Assembly (NCBI RefSeq): GCF_001625305.1
Contig: NW_017804065.1
Location: forward strand, 7,472-71,471
DNA: 64,000 nt
Source: Branchiostoma belcheri
Taxonomy: Eukaryota; Chordata; Leptocardii; Amphioxiformes; Branchiostomatidae
Direction of reading: 5' to 3'
In this document: piece by piece, positions 24,404-36,599 of the stretch
Layout of the letters: every line of letters starts with the position of its first letter
Position numbering within the stretch: position 1 is the stretch's first letter
Translations under genes and position numbers: made by a program
Notes under the pieces: generated by a model
What the model saw: the letters and a program-made list of their open reading frames with translations, nothing else
What the model was told of the DNA's origin: nothing
Databases searched by the model: none

Positions 24404-26374
24404 ATGACGTCACGTGAAACGTTCTGTTCACCATGGTTACAGAAGTTGGTACGTTCGGCGCACGTGCGTCTGCTTGTGCTGGTGTGCGTGGCGACCATAG
24501 CTCTGCCCTTCGCGTCGGTGGAAGCCAGAAAAAGACCGCGTAAAACGATGAGGACGAATCCCGCCTACGTTGCATGCAAGCTCGTCAACAGGACCCGCGG
24601 GCCTTTAGATCTCATGGCGAGAAGACAGAGGGCCATAGTTCGCCTATATGTAAGTGTTCAGTTGTTCTTCTGCAATTCTTAGCTATCTCGCAAGGCGGCT
24701 CTGGTGCCTTGATATTGTTTTCAGCTGACTTCATAACAACTAATTGACAAGATCATTGGTCCCTTCCCTTTTACCGTTTTGTAACAGAAGCCTCCATTAC
24801 ATCTTTCAAGATTGCAAACTGTGTAATATATATATTCGTGGAAAACTCAGATCAAACCCACAATCTGTACAACCTTTCGAATAATTCAGCCCTCCCAATT
24901 TTTAAGACTTTTGCACATCTTTTTGTTGCCAGAATAACGTGACACTGACGCCTGATAACGTGGAGAGCTCAAAACTGCTCTTCAGTAGGTACATCATCAA
25001 GAACACAGAGGTAAGAGTCGACATTTGTCCACACATTTTACATTTGCGATAATGATACGACTAACAAGACATGGAAAAGCCGACTATAGACTTGTTATAC
25101 CAATCCCTCCTCAAAAAAAGCTCAATAAACAAATAGATTAATATTTCGGAAGCATCTTCTGTTTCTTACATGTAAATTGCACTCTCATATTCTCCATTCA
25201 TTCATTCATTCATTCATTCATTCATTTTCATTCATTCATTCATTCATTCATTCATTCATTCATTCATTCATTTGTTCTTCCCTTCAACAAGCCATTCTTT
25301 CATTCGTTCCTTCATCCCACAGCCAGTAGAACGTATGCAGCTCCTTCTGACGGAGCTGAGGGTGTTTCAGGCCGCTATGGAGGAGATCCGGCGGCAGATG
25401 AGGAGGGACGGGAGAGCCGCCCCGCGACCTGTCTACCGGAAACTCTATCAACAGGTGGAGGCCATGGACACGTACGGGGACATCGCCAAGGGACTGGTGA
25501 GTGTAGTTTTTATGCACGGTACTTTATATCATAGAAAGGGTACATCTTGCGACATCAAACTTAGACAAATCCAACGTGTCTAGCTATGGCCAGCACTACA
25601 CGTGGTATTTGAATTAGCCGATGTTACAATCGCTGTCGTTGTCACTTGCATGTTTTCCACATCTTCGTAATTGCAATTTGCTTTCAGCCAACAAATAAAC
25701 TACGTACCGGTAACTTAAACAAGGTGATTGTGAGCACATGTGAGAACTTTTTGTCGTCCTTTTTTATTTTCAAATCGGCAATTCTTTTTCTTTTATGTCC
25801 TCATATTCTTCTTCTTTGGATAGGTTAACAGTCTACAGCGTAAGAAAAAGAAGTTGTCCCACTGCATGGCGTTTGTTGGTGAGTTCATCACTGTGGACAC
25901 TGCCATGAGAGATCAATACAAGCGAAGGGTCCAGGAGACGCGAAGGGTACGTATGGATTCATGACATACTACTCACGGGATCTTTAACGTAGTCTAGGTG
26001 TGGATCTCCTCAAACATGTGCCCGCTAACTTTACATCCCTAATCAGAGGACGTCCCAAACGTAACGTTAACTGAAGCTATAGGTGCTCATTTTGACCTGC
26101 CAGTAAAGTGAAGTTACTGTACAATGTCTTCCCCGAAAACCACAACATTGGGGTCTGCTAGGGATTCGAACCAAGAACCTTTACATTTTAAGTCTAACCA
26201 CAAGACGGCCTTGCTTATCGCCTGCAGGAGAAGTCCGGCTCCGCAGACTGGCGGCGCGCGGTACTGCGGGACGGCAGGGGCCTGCTGCGGGACCTGAGGA
26301 GCACCACAGCCGTCCTGCGCCAGGCAGCCAGCACCACAACATGCAATGGCGGCCGGAAACCCTTCAAGTGCTGA
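24404..26374 (+). CDS. gene B: secreted helical protein, candidate four-helix cytokine
   Basis: Five coding exons: 24404-24649, 24933-25010, 25323-25496, 25824-25946 and 26228-26374. All introns are phase 0, and the product is 255 residues. The ATG at 24404 is the only in-frame ATG before a hydrophobic signal region (VRLLVLVCVATIALPFASVEA, about residues 21-41). The mature part is strongly basic. TNPAYVACK with Cys58 matches NPAELMCK of gene A. Cys180 falls at the same number as in gene A, and two cysteines near the C-terminus (246, 255) mirror gene A. N-glycosylation sites are NRT and NVT. Exons 3 to 5 are long amphipathic helix-like segments (exon 5 LRDGRGLLRDLRSTTAVLRQ). Same strand as gene A and 4.7 kb downstream, so it is an old tandem paralogue. 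Molecular role not known; cytokine-like by architecture. Confidence 0.8.
25197..25271. repeat. (CATT)n microsatellite in gene B intron 2
   Basis: About 18 CATT units just before the exon 3 acceptor (AG at 25321-25322). The following TTCTTCCC-rich stretch supplies the polypyrimidine tract. Confidence 0.95.
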
Positions 26375-27212
26375 CCTAGACGCACTAAACTACGACGTCA
26401 CAGTATTTAGCTCACGTAGAACGCACCAATCAACCATTTAATGATATAGTTCTGCTGTAATTTAGATTTAGTGACTTAATTAATTGCTATTTATTGTCGA
26501 CGGAAAATGTGTCGATAATACACTGCACAATGTATATGAGTAATGACTGTACTAGAGTTGGTTAACATACAAATAGGACGCTTAGCTTCCACAAGCTTAC
26601 GTCAAAGCATGTAATATATATGTGTTGTCGTAACTGACATCACTTGGTATTTTTGAGACTGCAATCTGGAGATGAAATAATTATTGTGGTAACAATATAC
26701 TAACAGAAAACATTGAGTGAATGCATAACATAACCAGTAGAACGGACACGGTTTTTTTCTCAATCATTCAACTCCACGCCGAAGTATTGTCGACTTTCAT
26801 CACAAAACAGATATTTACCTCCCCATCTTCGACTGAACTGCATCGATCATGATGTCGGCAACAGCTTAAAACGCAGTACGTTGAAAGGTAAAATACTTGA
26901 AGTTTTCTCACAAACCAGCAGACTAACAGAGATGTAAACTCCTTTTTTTCAGACAAATCTGGACTATTCTATCAAGTGTATTAGAATGTATGACAGTAGT
27001 TTACATTACTACTGTTAGATGCCAGAATGAGGTACAGTGCATGGAAAATAGATTGTCATATATATAAAACATGTAAAAATTCGCTTAAAGTAGGAAAATG
27101 CTGTTTCGAGATCTAGACATTACAGGCACCCTATATAGTGTGCCGTACCGTGGCTTCAATATTACTCGGGTCAGTGCATTTACGCAAACGCAAGACAACC
27201 GTACTAGACACA
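26375..27212. other. spacer between convergent genes B and GFP
   Basis: Holds the 3' UTRs of gene B (+) and the GFP gene (-). No other feature is seen. Confidence 0.4.
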
Positions 27213-29161
27213 TCACAGGCCATGGAACGCCTTCTGGGACTCCTTGAGACTGAGCTCGGTGTCGGAGGCCTTCAGCTCCGTCTTACGGAACACGAACATC
27301 GGCTGCTGCTGCAGGAAGCTGGCGGCGATCGGCTTGGCGAAGGTGTAGTTGGTCCGCACAGTGCCGTGGTAGCGCTTGCCACTGGTAGTGCTGTAAGTGT
27401 AAGGATACAAAGGGAGGTACACATTTAGTTTTAATTACCATACGCTATAGCCTGTCTGTGGGAAGTTTTAACTTCTTATAACTTAGCTGAATCACGTTTT
27501 TCGGATCCATTAGAAATGCCATTTAACCAGATCTGCACAGCTGAGGTACTGAAATGATATCCATTAAAATTGTGTCGACGAAAATTTTCCCACATTTAAC
27601 AGTTCTCAACAAAACAAAACTATTTTTCATTTTTGATGCTGATGAATGAATCAAGTCTGACAACACACGTACGTGCAACTCCAGTCAATGGTGGAAACAA
27701 CAGTGGTGTCGTTGGGACAGAACACCGTGGCCACGCTGGGGTCCACTGCCGTCAGCGAGTTGGTCATCACAGGGCCGTCAGCGGGAAAACCGCTCCCGGT
27801 CACCTGAAACATACAGGTTGTTCAAACTAACTTACCGGCCTGTATTACTTTTACAGCTAGCGTGTTATACTGGCTATACAGATACAGATACTTGTACGTA
27901 TTTTTGGAAGGGGAGATACGGTATAATCACTAGTATTTCAACCATTCAACATGTAGAACAAAATATACCAACGAAAAAAAAACATGACGAACAATTTGAT
28001 TAGAAGGTGAAGTTATTATATACAACAAGCTATATAACATACGTTAAACTCTCCTTTGATGTGGCTTCCGTCGTAGGAATATCGGTAGATCCCCGTCACA
28101 GATCCACCGTCCTCAAACTGCAATGTACGATGGACTACGTACCTGAAACAAACCATGTAAAGTATAGTAGCATTTTATCATCTGATGTGTAAATGTTCCC
28201 TAATTTGCGTCCTCTATACCTAATATTTTGAACATTTACTTATTAAACTTCCAAACGCCGCAAGTATGAAACGTCCGTCAATTTTTTTCTTCTTCTTTCA
28301 GTCATTTACCACTATGGTATTACAGCATTTTCTCGTTAGTCATAGACAGACAGACAGCCACACACACACACAAGTTATAATTATAAGGCTCCAAAATTAT
28401 AAACACTTTGCAATATTGGCGAGGGTAAAAACACCTCTATCCCTTACCCCGAGCCGTCGTCCGCGGCGGCCTGGAAAGGCGACATCCCGTCCGGATAGGG
28501 CAGGTACTGGTGGAAGCCGTACCCGAGGTTCGGCACCAGGAGGACCGGGGAGAAACCCAGAGCACCCTTGGTGGACTTCACCTGGATCTCCTCTGAACCC
28601 TGCAATACAGCGGGATAGAACAGTGTGACTCAGGTAGTATTATATACTTCTTCATACTATCCATTGTTACTATTTGATAATTATTTGCTACGATGAAAAT
28701 CAAATAAATGAGTACCGAAAGTGTACTTTGATATATTTCACGTTTATAAGCTGTCTCAGTTTAACATGTCTGTTACCATGTTTGCACACACACAGGTCAA
28801 TAGCTTTGTTCCAAAAGACCAAATACTGCAAACGTAAAGATGATAACTGCACTCTTATGTTATCAATAAAATATAATAGTCATAAATTTAGGATAAATTG
28901 GTCTTGGAGTCTTGCTGTTTAATAGTTGTTGCCATAAACTATACCCTGTACGATTGGCGTGCAATTATGTTTATTCACTACTACTTTGTTTAACACATGT
29001 GAAAAGGACAGACATTGTGTTAAATCATAATCTGTTTTTCCTCTCATCACAGTTGAAGGCATACTTACATCCTTTGCGTTGCCTGTGCCCCGCCCGGCCA
29101 GGTCAAACTCCCGGCCGTTGATGGAGCCGGAGACGTGCAGCTCGTGGGTCGCTGGGACAGG
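27213..29161 (-). CDS. GFP: lancelet green fluorescent protein (initiator exon not located)
   Basis: Exons on the minus strand: 29161-29069, 28599-28448, 28142-28043, 27803-27673 and 27390-27213. Phases (0, 2, 0, 2) close to a 217-residue product lacking only the initiator Met, close to the usual length of lancelet GFPs. The first visible exon begins in phase 0 with PVPATHELHVSGSINGREFD, so Met (or Met plus little else) comes from an upstream exon. The chromophore tripeptide is Gly-Tyr-Gly (about residues 58-60, in NLGYGFHQYLP), as in other lancelet GFPs. The Arg of VHRTLQFEDG and the Glu near the C-terminus (SLKESQKAF) are the expected chromophore-maturation residues. Departures from bright lancelet forms that I remember: Val in place of Trp in FSPVLLVP, and Ser in place of Trp after the C-terminal Glu. 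Colour cannot be read from this. Confidence 0.93.
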
Positions 29162-30189
29162 CTGCAGAAATACATGGATGATCGTCATCTTTATCTGCAT
29201 GTTCTTACCCACATGGGTTAAATGGTGTACTATAATATCACAGGCTAAAGGCAGAATGATATTCCCTGTAGTGTCGATAGTGCAAAGAGAGAGACGAAAC
29301 ATTTTAGATAGTAAAGTACGTTTTCAAAGCAAGGGCACACTGAAAGAAAACATTTACATCAGGTATCGAAAGAACAGTGTAATACATTGCATATAATATA
29401 CGGTGCAAACTAATAAAATCAAGGGCAGAATGGATGTATAAAATACCTACATAGAATATAGTTTACGACTAAGTGCTTGAGCGCCCATGGTAAAGATTTT
29501 AATGATGTCTGTTTTCCAAGCCTCCAACATTTATGAATATGGTTGGCGCCAAAAAAAACAGGTGTATAGTGGACACGTGCACAGGTCCATAAATAAATCT
29601 GGGTCGCACAGTTTAACCCTATCGCGTGTTCCAAGAGCAAGCTTGTGACATCTGACCACGGCGGTCTGCTCCGAAAAATTTTGTTTGGATGAACTTGTGT
29701 GATGAACATGACCTGAGAACATACTTTTCTCTGCCAACATGGTAACAAGATGCCTTTTGAAACCTTTTTAGTTCGTTCATTTGGCACTTGCTGAAATAGG
29801 ACTCAGTGAACGCTGCCAACTGGTCCATGCTTGTTCTGCCAAATTTTTTATCCTTTGGGGTTGACGGCCGTGAGGTTACTGCAAGCGCCGCGGCTACCAT
29901 AATCATGTTAGGAAAATACGATAAAGGACCATCGTATCCACGGATGGAGTGGAGATATCTTCCGTTTAGCGTTGATGACCAACATTTTAGTATACAAGGT
30001 CTTGCAAGAAAGTTACGTCTGTTCCCAACAGAATCGTTCAAAATGTAAACCCCAGAGCTCTGTTTGCAATGACCACACCTTAGTAAGTTAAACTGATTGT
30101 AAAACGCGACGCTGATACCATAGTTATACCACAGGTGTTGGTTTTCTTTCTTTGGCAATTCAGTCTAGTAGTTATTACACTGTATAATA
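29071..30189. repeat. duplicated block around GFP first visible exon, copy A
   Basis: Matches 31416-32567 in the same orientation. It contains the GFP exon 29161-29069 and its upstream flank. The two copies differ by scattered substitutions and one replaced stretch of about 110 bp (29855-29952 versus 32190-32305). The mariner element interrupts this copy at a TA that is empty in the other copy. Confidence 0.85.
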
Positions 30190-31395
30190 CGAGGGGTGTT
30201 CAAAAAGTTCTCGGCCTCACCTGGAAAATAAAGGTCAAACTCCTATTCTTTGGTATAGCTGTATACTATGACGTCTTACATCACTGCACACAAAAATTCA
30301 AATTTTTATATTCATTAATAAGCACGTGACGCCCCATGAAAATGGGGCGGGTGAGGGAAAATCACAAAATGGCCGCAACAGACGCGTGAGCTCTGATCAA
30401 GTGTATCGGTAAAAAAGGATGTCTCCTAAGGACATCCATAAACACATGGTCAAGACACTCGGTGATGACTCCCCTTCTTATTCAACTATAAAGAAATGGG
30501 TTACTAGCTACAAGCGCGGCAAGGAGAGCACAAAAGATGAACATATGTCAGGATGCCACAAATCAGCACCACAGACAATCCAGTTGAGGCCATCCATCAC
30601 ATGGTAGTGAATGACAGATTTGAGACTGGCCAACATGTAGCAGGTTCTTTGGCCTGTGTTATGACTCAGTTCACAATGTTTTGTCGAACATCCTGGGGAT
30701 GAAAAACTGTCTGCATGGTGGGTGCCTCTAATGTTTTTTGAACATCAGAAGTTAAACAGGCTGGACATTTCAAGGAACGAATTCAGTCCAATCCATGCAA
30801 TTTCCTCAAAACATTTGTAACCCAAGACGAGCTGGGTTCGCCACTTTCAGCCCGAATAAAAACAGCAGAGCAAACAATGGATGAAGAATTTTTCCCGGCC
30901 CCCCAAGAAGTTTTAGCGAGTTTCGTCCGTTGACAGGGTTTTTGCCTCTGTTTTCTGGGACAGTAAGGAAGTAATCATAATTGACTACATGCGAAGGGGT
31001 TAAAGCATCAATGGGGAGTACTATTCAACAGAATTGCGACAGTTGAGTACAACAGTCAAAGAGAAAAGGGAGGAAAGCACCAGCAGCAAACGAATTTGGC
31101 TTTGAAGTCTAACCCCACCCTTCCAATTCACCTGAACTAGCACCCTTGGACTTCTACCTGTTTCCTAAACTCAAGTTCCACTTATGTGGTCAACGTTTTG
31201 ATGGTAATGATGACGTCATCTATGCGGTATAGGCCAATCTGGGGGGTCCAGATGCAACCTTCTTCCACAATGGGAAAATAAAGCTGGAACATCACTGGAC
31301 CAAGTGCATTGCAGTTAGAGAGGACTATATTAAAAAATAGTGTAAGAAAAATTTTACTGCCCTAACGTTTTCTAGGTGAGGCCGAGAACTTTTTG
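30190..31395 (+). mobile_element. mariner-type DNA transposon, decayed, right end at a gap
   Basis: Left end CGAGGGGTGTTCAAAAAGTT follows a TA, and the right end is the inverted counterpart (GAGGCCGAGAACTTTTTG) running into the N gap. Inside, an ATG at 30419 opens a mariner-transposase N-terminus (MSPKDIHKHMVKTLGDDSPS, helix-turn-helix region). Similarity then continues through several frames with stops and deletions: a FVTQDE segment, a VFWDSKE segment, and a late DFYLFPKLK segment where the third catalytic Asp region is missing. It is clearly inactive. The other copy of the surrounding block has the empty site (GTATAATACAC). Confidence 0.88.
30419..31340 (+). pseudogene. mariner transposase pseudogene
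   Basis: Begins intact for 62 codons (to 30607), then is broken by stops and frameshifts. Parts of the DD(34)D catalytic core are recognisable near 30820-30990. The stretch around the third catalytic residue near 31120 is lost. It is described here only as a relic. Confidence 0.8.
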
Positions 31396-31415
31396 NNNNN
31401 NNNNNNNNNNNNNNN
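31396..31415. other. assembly gap (20 N)
   Basis: A placeholder gap of 20 N that interrupts the right terminal repeat of the mariner. The sequence after it restarts at a point equivalent to base 29071. Confidence 0.98.
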
Positions 31416-31506
31416 CCTTTGCGTTGCCTGTGCCCCGCCCGGCCAGGTCAAACTCCCGGCCGTTGATGGAGCCGGAGACGTGCAGCTCGTGAGTCGCTGG
31501 GACAGG
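31416..31506 (-). pseudogene. partial duplicate of GFP exon
   Basis: Encodes the same residues as 29161-29071, but the last codon and donor site are cut by the gap. It is probably the other haplotype's copy and not a biological pseudogene. Confidence 0.7.
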
Positions 31507-32567
31507 CTGCGGAAATACATGGAGGATCGTCATCTTTATCTGCATGTTCTTACCCACATGGGTTAAATGGTGTACTATAATATCACAGGCTAAAGGCAGA
31601 ATGATATTCCCTGTAGTGTCGATAGTGCAAAGAGAGAGACGAAACATTTTAGATAGTAAAGTACGTTTTCAAAGCAAGGGCACACTGAAAGAAAACATTT
31701 ACATCAGGTATCGAAAGAACAGTGTAATACATTGCATATAATATACGGTGCAAACTAATAAAATCAAGGGCAGAATGGATGTATAAAATACCTACATAGA
31801 ATATAGTTTACGACTAAGTGCTTGAGCGCCCATGGTAAAGATTTTAATGATGTCTGTTTTCCAAGCCTCCAACATTTATGAATATGGTTGGCGCCAAAAA
31901 AAAACAGGTGTAAAGTGGACACGTGCACAGGTCCATAAATAAATCTGGGTCGCACGGTTTAACCCTATCGCGTGTTCCAAGAGCAAGCTTGTGACATCTG
32001 ACCACGGCGGTCTGCTCCGAAAAATTTTGTTTGGATGAACTTGTGTGATGAACATGACCTTAGAACATACTTTTCTCTGCCAACATAGTAACAAGATGCC
32101 TTCTGAAACCTTTTTAGTTCGCTCATTTGGCACTAGCTGAAAAAGGACTCAGTGGACGCTGCCAACTGGTCCATGCTTGTTCTGACAATTTAAGATCCTT
32201 CGGTCAGACGAGTGGGTGGAATGGCTACAAGTCCGTTAGTGATTTTGTGCATCATAATCAGACGAGAATCCCGCCTCTTTAATGGAGAATCTTTAATGGA
32301 GAAAAGATATCTTCCGTTTAGCGTTGCTGACCAACTTTTCAGTATAGAAGGTCTTGCAAGAAAGTTACTTCTGTTCACAACAGAATCGTTCCGAAAATGT
32401 AACCCCCAGAGCTCTGTTTGCAATGACCACACCTTAGTAAGTTAAACTAACGAAACTGGAGTAATTTTCCTACTTCCTACCTACGCGACGCTAATACCAT
32501 AGTTATACCACAGTTGTTGGTTTTCTTTCTTTTCAATTCAGCAATTCAGTCTAGTAGTTATTACTGT
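31416..32567. repeat. duplicated block around GFP first visible exon, copy B
   Basis: Second copy of 29071-30189, starting directly after the gap. It repeats most of the GFP exon (31506-31416, minus strand) with a synonymous change and without its donor, and no other GFP exons accompany it. This fits an allelic contig better than a second gene. The mariner is absent here. Confidence 0.85.
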
Positions 32568-35500
32568 ATAATACACTTTTAAATTAAATGTGCACATGAC
32601 TCATTGTAAATGTCAACTGGTGATTCACGAAAGAAGCAGAGGAAAGTAATGATAGAATGCTAAGAAGATGGTTGCAGATGCCTTACCATGTCGGGGTAGA
32701 TTTCTTCGGTTAGGTTGATGACTTCGCCGGTTGACTGTTTGGAGTCCGCCCAGAATTATCCCATCTCTACCGTCACGTACTTCAATATATACTGAAAAAC
32801 GGAATGTGGGCGGGGCCAAGTTTAATTTTAGTACTGCAACGTTAGAAATCTTAGAATTCTAACAGTGGGAGCCCTAATTCCAACCTACCTCTAATTCCGA
32901 ACTAGTTTGAAAAAAATCATCGTTGTGGCGTTATGCATGGGTGCATGTGCCTCCAGGAATGGACAAAGCTGTTATGTTGATAATGACAAGCTCACAAAGT
33001 TTGTTCCAGTCCGTACGCTCCAACAAAAGAGGAGTGAAAAATCTGTTTGAATTCGACGCTTCTTTTGGGGTTGACGAGCGTGTTAAAAAATGCAGTTTTG
33101 ATTTTTTTTTTAAACAGGTGCTTTGGAGCAAGTTGGGGGCAGAAAAACAGTTGTAGATTGTTTTAGTCATAAGTTGTGTATTTTAAATACTAAACTCTCT
33201 CCTCAGACCTGTGTTTAATAGGGCACCCCTATTGCGACAGAACGTTCCACTGGAAAAATGACCTGCCGTACGTTTCGTGAACCATTACGCTTCTGTGCAA
33301 GGCGCTACACTAAAGTGAAATACACACCAGTGCAGCTTTAATCGTCGTGATCTTTATCTGTCAATTTAAACCTCATGTTGCGCAGGTTTTTGGTCAGATA
33401 AACTATTATCAAAGGTATGTGCGTTTGCATGGAACATTAGAATCCCTCCCCTTTACAATTGGTACATACTTTTGATACAAGAACGGGGCCTGGCAACCCT
33501 GGCTTATCTATCAATGTGATTTAATTTAGTTTATTCTCGCCAAGTATACCATTTGAATAAAATGATTCGCAGATCAATGAAACTAGAATGAAGTTTCGAA
33601 ATATTTGTCAAATCTGTATTAAGAAATCCATTCTCGTTACATTTGAATTACTTGTTTGATACTAGTTATGCCAATTTATTTAATGGTGTTTATATACCTA
33701 TTTATCAAACCATACAACCCGCGTGGACACATAATTGTCGACGCTCACACTTAATGGTGGTTTCAGGGTCACCAACGGTCACCAGACACAGACTGTAGGA
33801 TTATAAATCTTTATATAATCATGGCGCGGGACGCGTATTTGGTTTGACACATCTACAATCTGTCTGTGTCCAAATATGTACATAGTAGTACCGTGTTTTG
33901 GCAGCAAAGTGCCTTTCCAATCTGTGCCACGTTGTCTGCCCTGAGATGACCCTCCTCCCCGCTATAATTACACAATACATATCTGCACGAGCACTGGGGT
34001 ATAGAGGTGCAGGCAGCACAGACTAAAATGTGGATGACATCCGCGCACGCATATCCATTTTGTCCGTTTCCACCGACAAAAAAGGAGACCATGCAGTTTC
34101 TTTTGGGGTGCTCATCAAAGGATTACAGAGGTCGAACGGAAAAGAAAAAGATGCCAGAGGGGAAGAAGGTCTCGATACCTACATGCTTGCACCACCAAAT
34201 CATTTCAAAGATAAAAAAAACAACGTGAAATAACAACAATAAAGAAGTCATTGTCTGGTATATCATGATGATGCTCCGTGTGTTCAGTCATTTACAAAAT
34301 GTATTTCAATTACCTGACCGTTTCATGACGAAGGCAACTTTTTTTGCCCAACTAGTTTTCGCTCACGCTCGCATCACTTTTGGGGTGCTCAAAGGATGTC
34401 ATCCATAACATAAAACAAGTGCCCACCCCATTTTTGGCCACGTCGCCTGTACACAGTCAGTCCGCCTCGGCCGCTATAATTACTCAAACACATATTTGCA
34501 CGAGGACCCAATGGCAACAGGTGCCCAAAACGGTCATAGTAGTCACTAGTTCTCAAGTACATACAGTAACTGTCCCTAGCCTGACTACATTTGGCGTCTA
34601 GAAACCTGCCAGCTCGGCGCCCCTAGAAGCTTGCGGCGAGAACGCATCTGTGTGGGTCGTCGTACGATTTTGTGGCGGACAGATTAATTTTTGTTTTGTT
34701 ATGTTTGGACAGATGCACGGGTATCTGTTTGTGATCGTGCGACGAACGTACGACGTACGTGACCGAACCATTACTGGCCAACACACCTCATGAGGATTGG
34801 GACACCCTACAGTCAGTCCTCTTGTGTCGATGAAGGTTAGACAACCGAATAGGACATTGCGTAATACAAAAATGAATTAAGGATATGAATAAACATACGT
34901 TATTTCAATCAGTTTTGATTGAGTAAATCGATTAGGTGCACTGCCATGGGAGCGGTTGGGTGAATGCCAAATATATTGAGTATTGATAATAGTTATTGAT
35001 TAAATAAAAATTGATTGATTAACAAATGTCCTTTATGAAGTACCCGAGTTCTTGTCAGTGTGGTTGTCTCTCTTGAAACAAAATGCCCTAGGGCGCCCTT
35101 TCCACTAGCTGGCACGACCACTGGGCACGTCTTTGAGCGATCAGAAGTGGGAGAACAGTGGCATCACCTGTTAATTGAGTACAAAACTACAGTGACTCTG
35201 TCGACTTGCGAGATGATTCGGGACTACAGGACAGTACTGAAGATTCGCGTTTTACTCCCAGTACCAACCCAAAAAGTAACATAAGGCTGCATAAAGATGT
35301 GTTCATAATGGTAGAAAATGAACTTAAGCATGCTAGCAAGAAATATCAATGGTCATGGATGCTACGTATTAATGTGTTCTACTTTTCAGATTTTGTGTTT
35401 CTCAAGAATATGTAGTTTTAATCTGGATGTGGCTGTGCAATACCAATTTAGCAGGTTGTTTTCTGTGTGTTTGTCTGTCTGTTTGTTTGTTTGTTTGTTT

Positions 35501-35883
35501 GTTTCTTTGTTTGTTTGCTCTCTGTGTTCATATGCATTTGAGTACAGTTAAGTCACCGCGGGAGTGAGGGGGAATGTTGTAACCGCAGACTGGCAGGAAG
35601 AATTCGTTCGATGTCAAAATGGTCTCCCCAAAGGTTGGGTGGTGGAGGAACTCTGGGATTGTATGTGATTGACGGTGAAAAATACACAGGAATAAAACCA
35701 GAAATTTATAACAACAGTTAATACTTCACGGTGGTGTGAAATCTTCGATTTCTTGTTTCCTTAGCTGTGATATCCTGACTGGTGAGTACACGTTAGTCTT
35801 GCCGAGTGGCCCGCTATCGATGTTTACTTGTCAAGAGTGGAAACAGAATACGTTATTCAGCAAGGGTAGAAGCAGAGGAACTT
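32568..35883. other. spacer upstream of GFP, no gene seen
   Basis: The unlocated first exon and promoter of the GFP gene should lie in or before this stretch on the minus strand, but no initiator exon can be fixed by eye. Repeat matter is present: a segment CGCTATAATTAC...GCACGAG occurs at 33959-34010 and again at 34473-34530, and there is a (TTTG)n tract at 35462-35518. Confidence 0.4.
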
Positions 35884-36016
35884 AATCATCAGCAGTTGTT
35901 CTGTTCTAGGCGTTTTGACACCGAGATATTTTCACCCGACAGGCGTCCAACATAAGGCTGGCGAGTGAAAATATCACGGTGTGAAAACTCCCAGAACAAC
36001 ACGACTGCTGGTGATT
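35884..36016. repeat. foldback element with about 54 bp arms
   Basis: The left arm 35884-35938 and right arm 35962-36016 are reverse complements with few mismatches (ACACCGAGATATTTTCAC pairs with GTGAAAATATCACGGTGT). The loop is 23 bp. The whole is a long hairpin of transposon-like character. No target duplication was settled. Confidence 0.85.
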
Positions 36017-36599
36017 ATGCTGGGGTGACCTTGAACTACACACGCACATCTGTCGTCAGTTAGCCTTCTTCTGGGCCGTTTTCTCACTAGACGACGATAG
36101 CTGAGTGACCGATGAGCGACTAAAGTGAGATTTGTGTCACCCTTGATGTTATGATTAAAATATAATTAACGTTGTTAATTACGTTAGATCCAAGTAGATT
36201 GTGAAAACTGTCGTTTAGAAATAATTATATTTCAGGACAACTATCCAGTACTTTAGTTATTAAAACATCGTCTTCATCACCTCACGTCATGAGAACATCA
36301 GTGTCTTTATACAGAAGACCACTGTTATTGGTTGGATGACAGTGTACAATAGTGGTACTCTACCGTCCACATGTACACAAACTATATGTACTTAGACATT
36401 GTGGCGTCGTGTGTATATAACAATAAACCATATTTTCTACACTTGGGTTGGCACATTTTTTTCAATAAACAAATGTTTAAGACAAAAGTAGCCGTCTTGT
36501 GGTAACCTGTCTATTCAGACCACCTGTCCGACCGACCGATTTTGCTCTGTCCCTTGAGCGGTGGCCGTATATCATATCAATAATTAATGATATGCACAG

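Noticed and set aside
29619-30158. 179-codon minus-strand frame upstream of GFP
   Set aside because: The matching sequence in copy B is interrupted and partly replaced, so the frame is not conserved even between the two copies; no recognisable domain.
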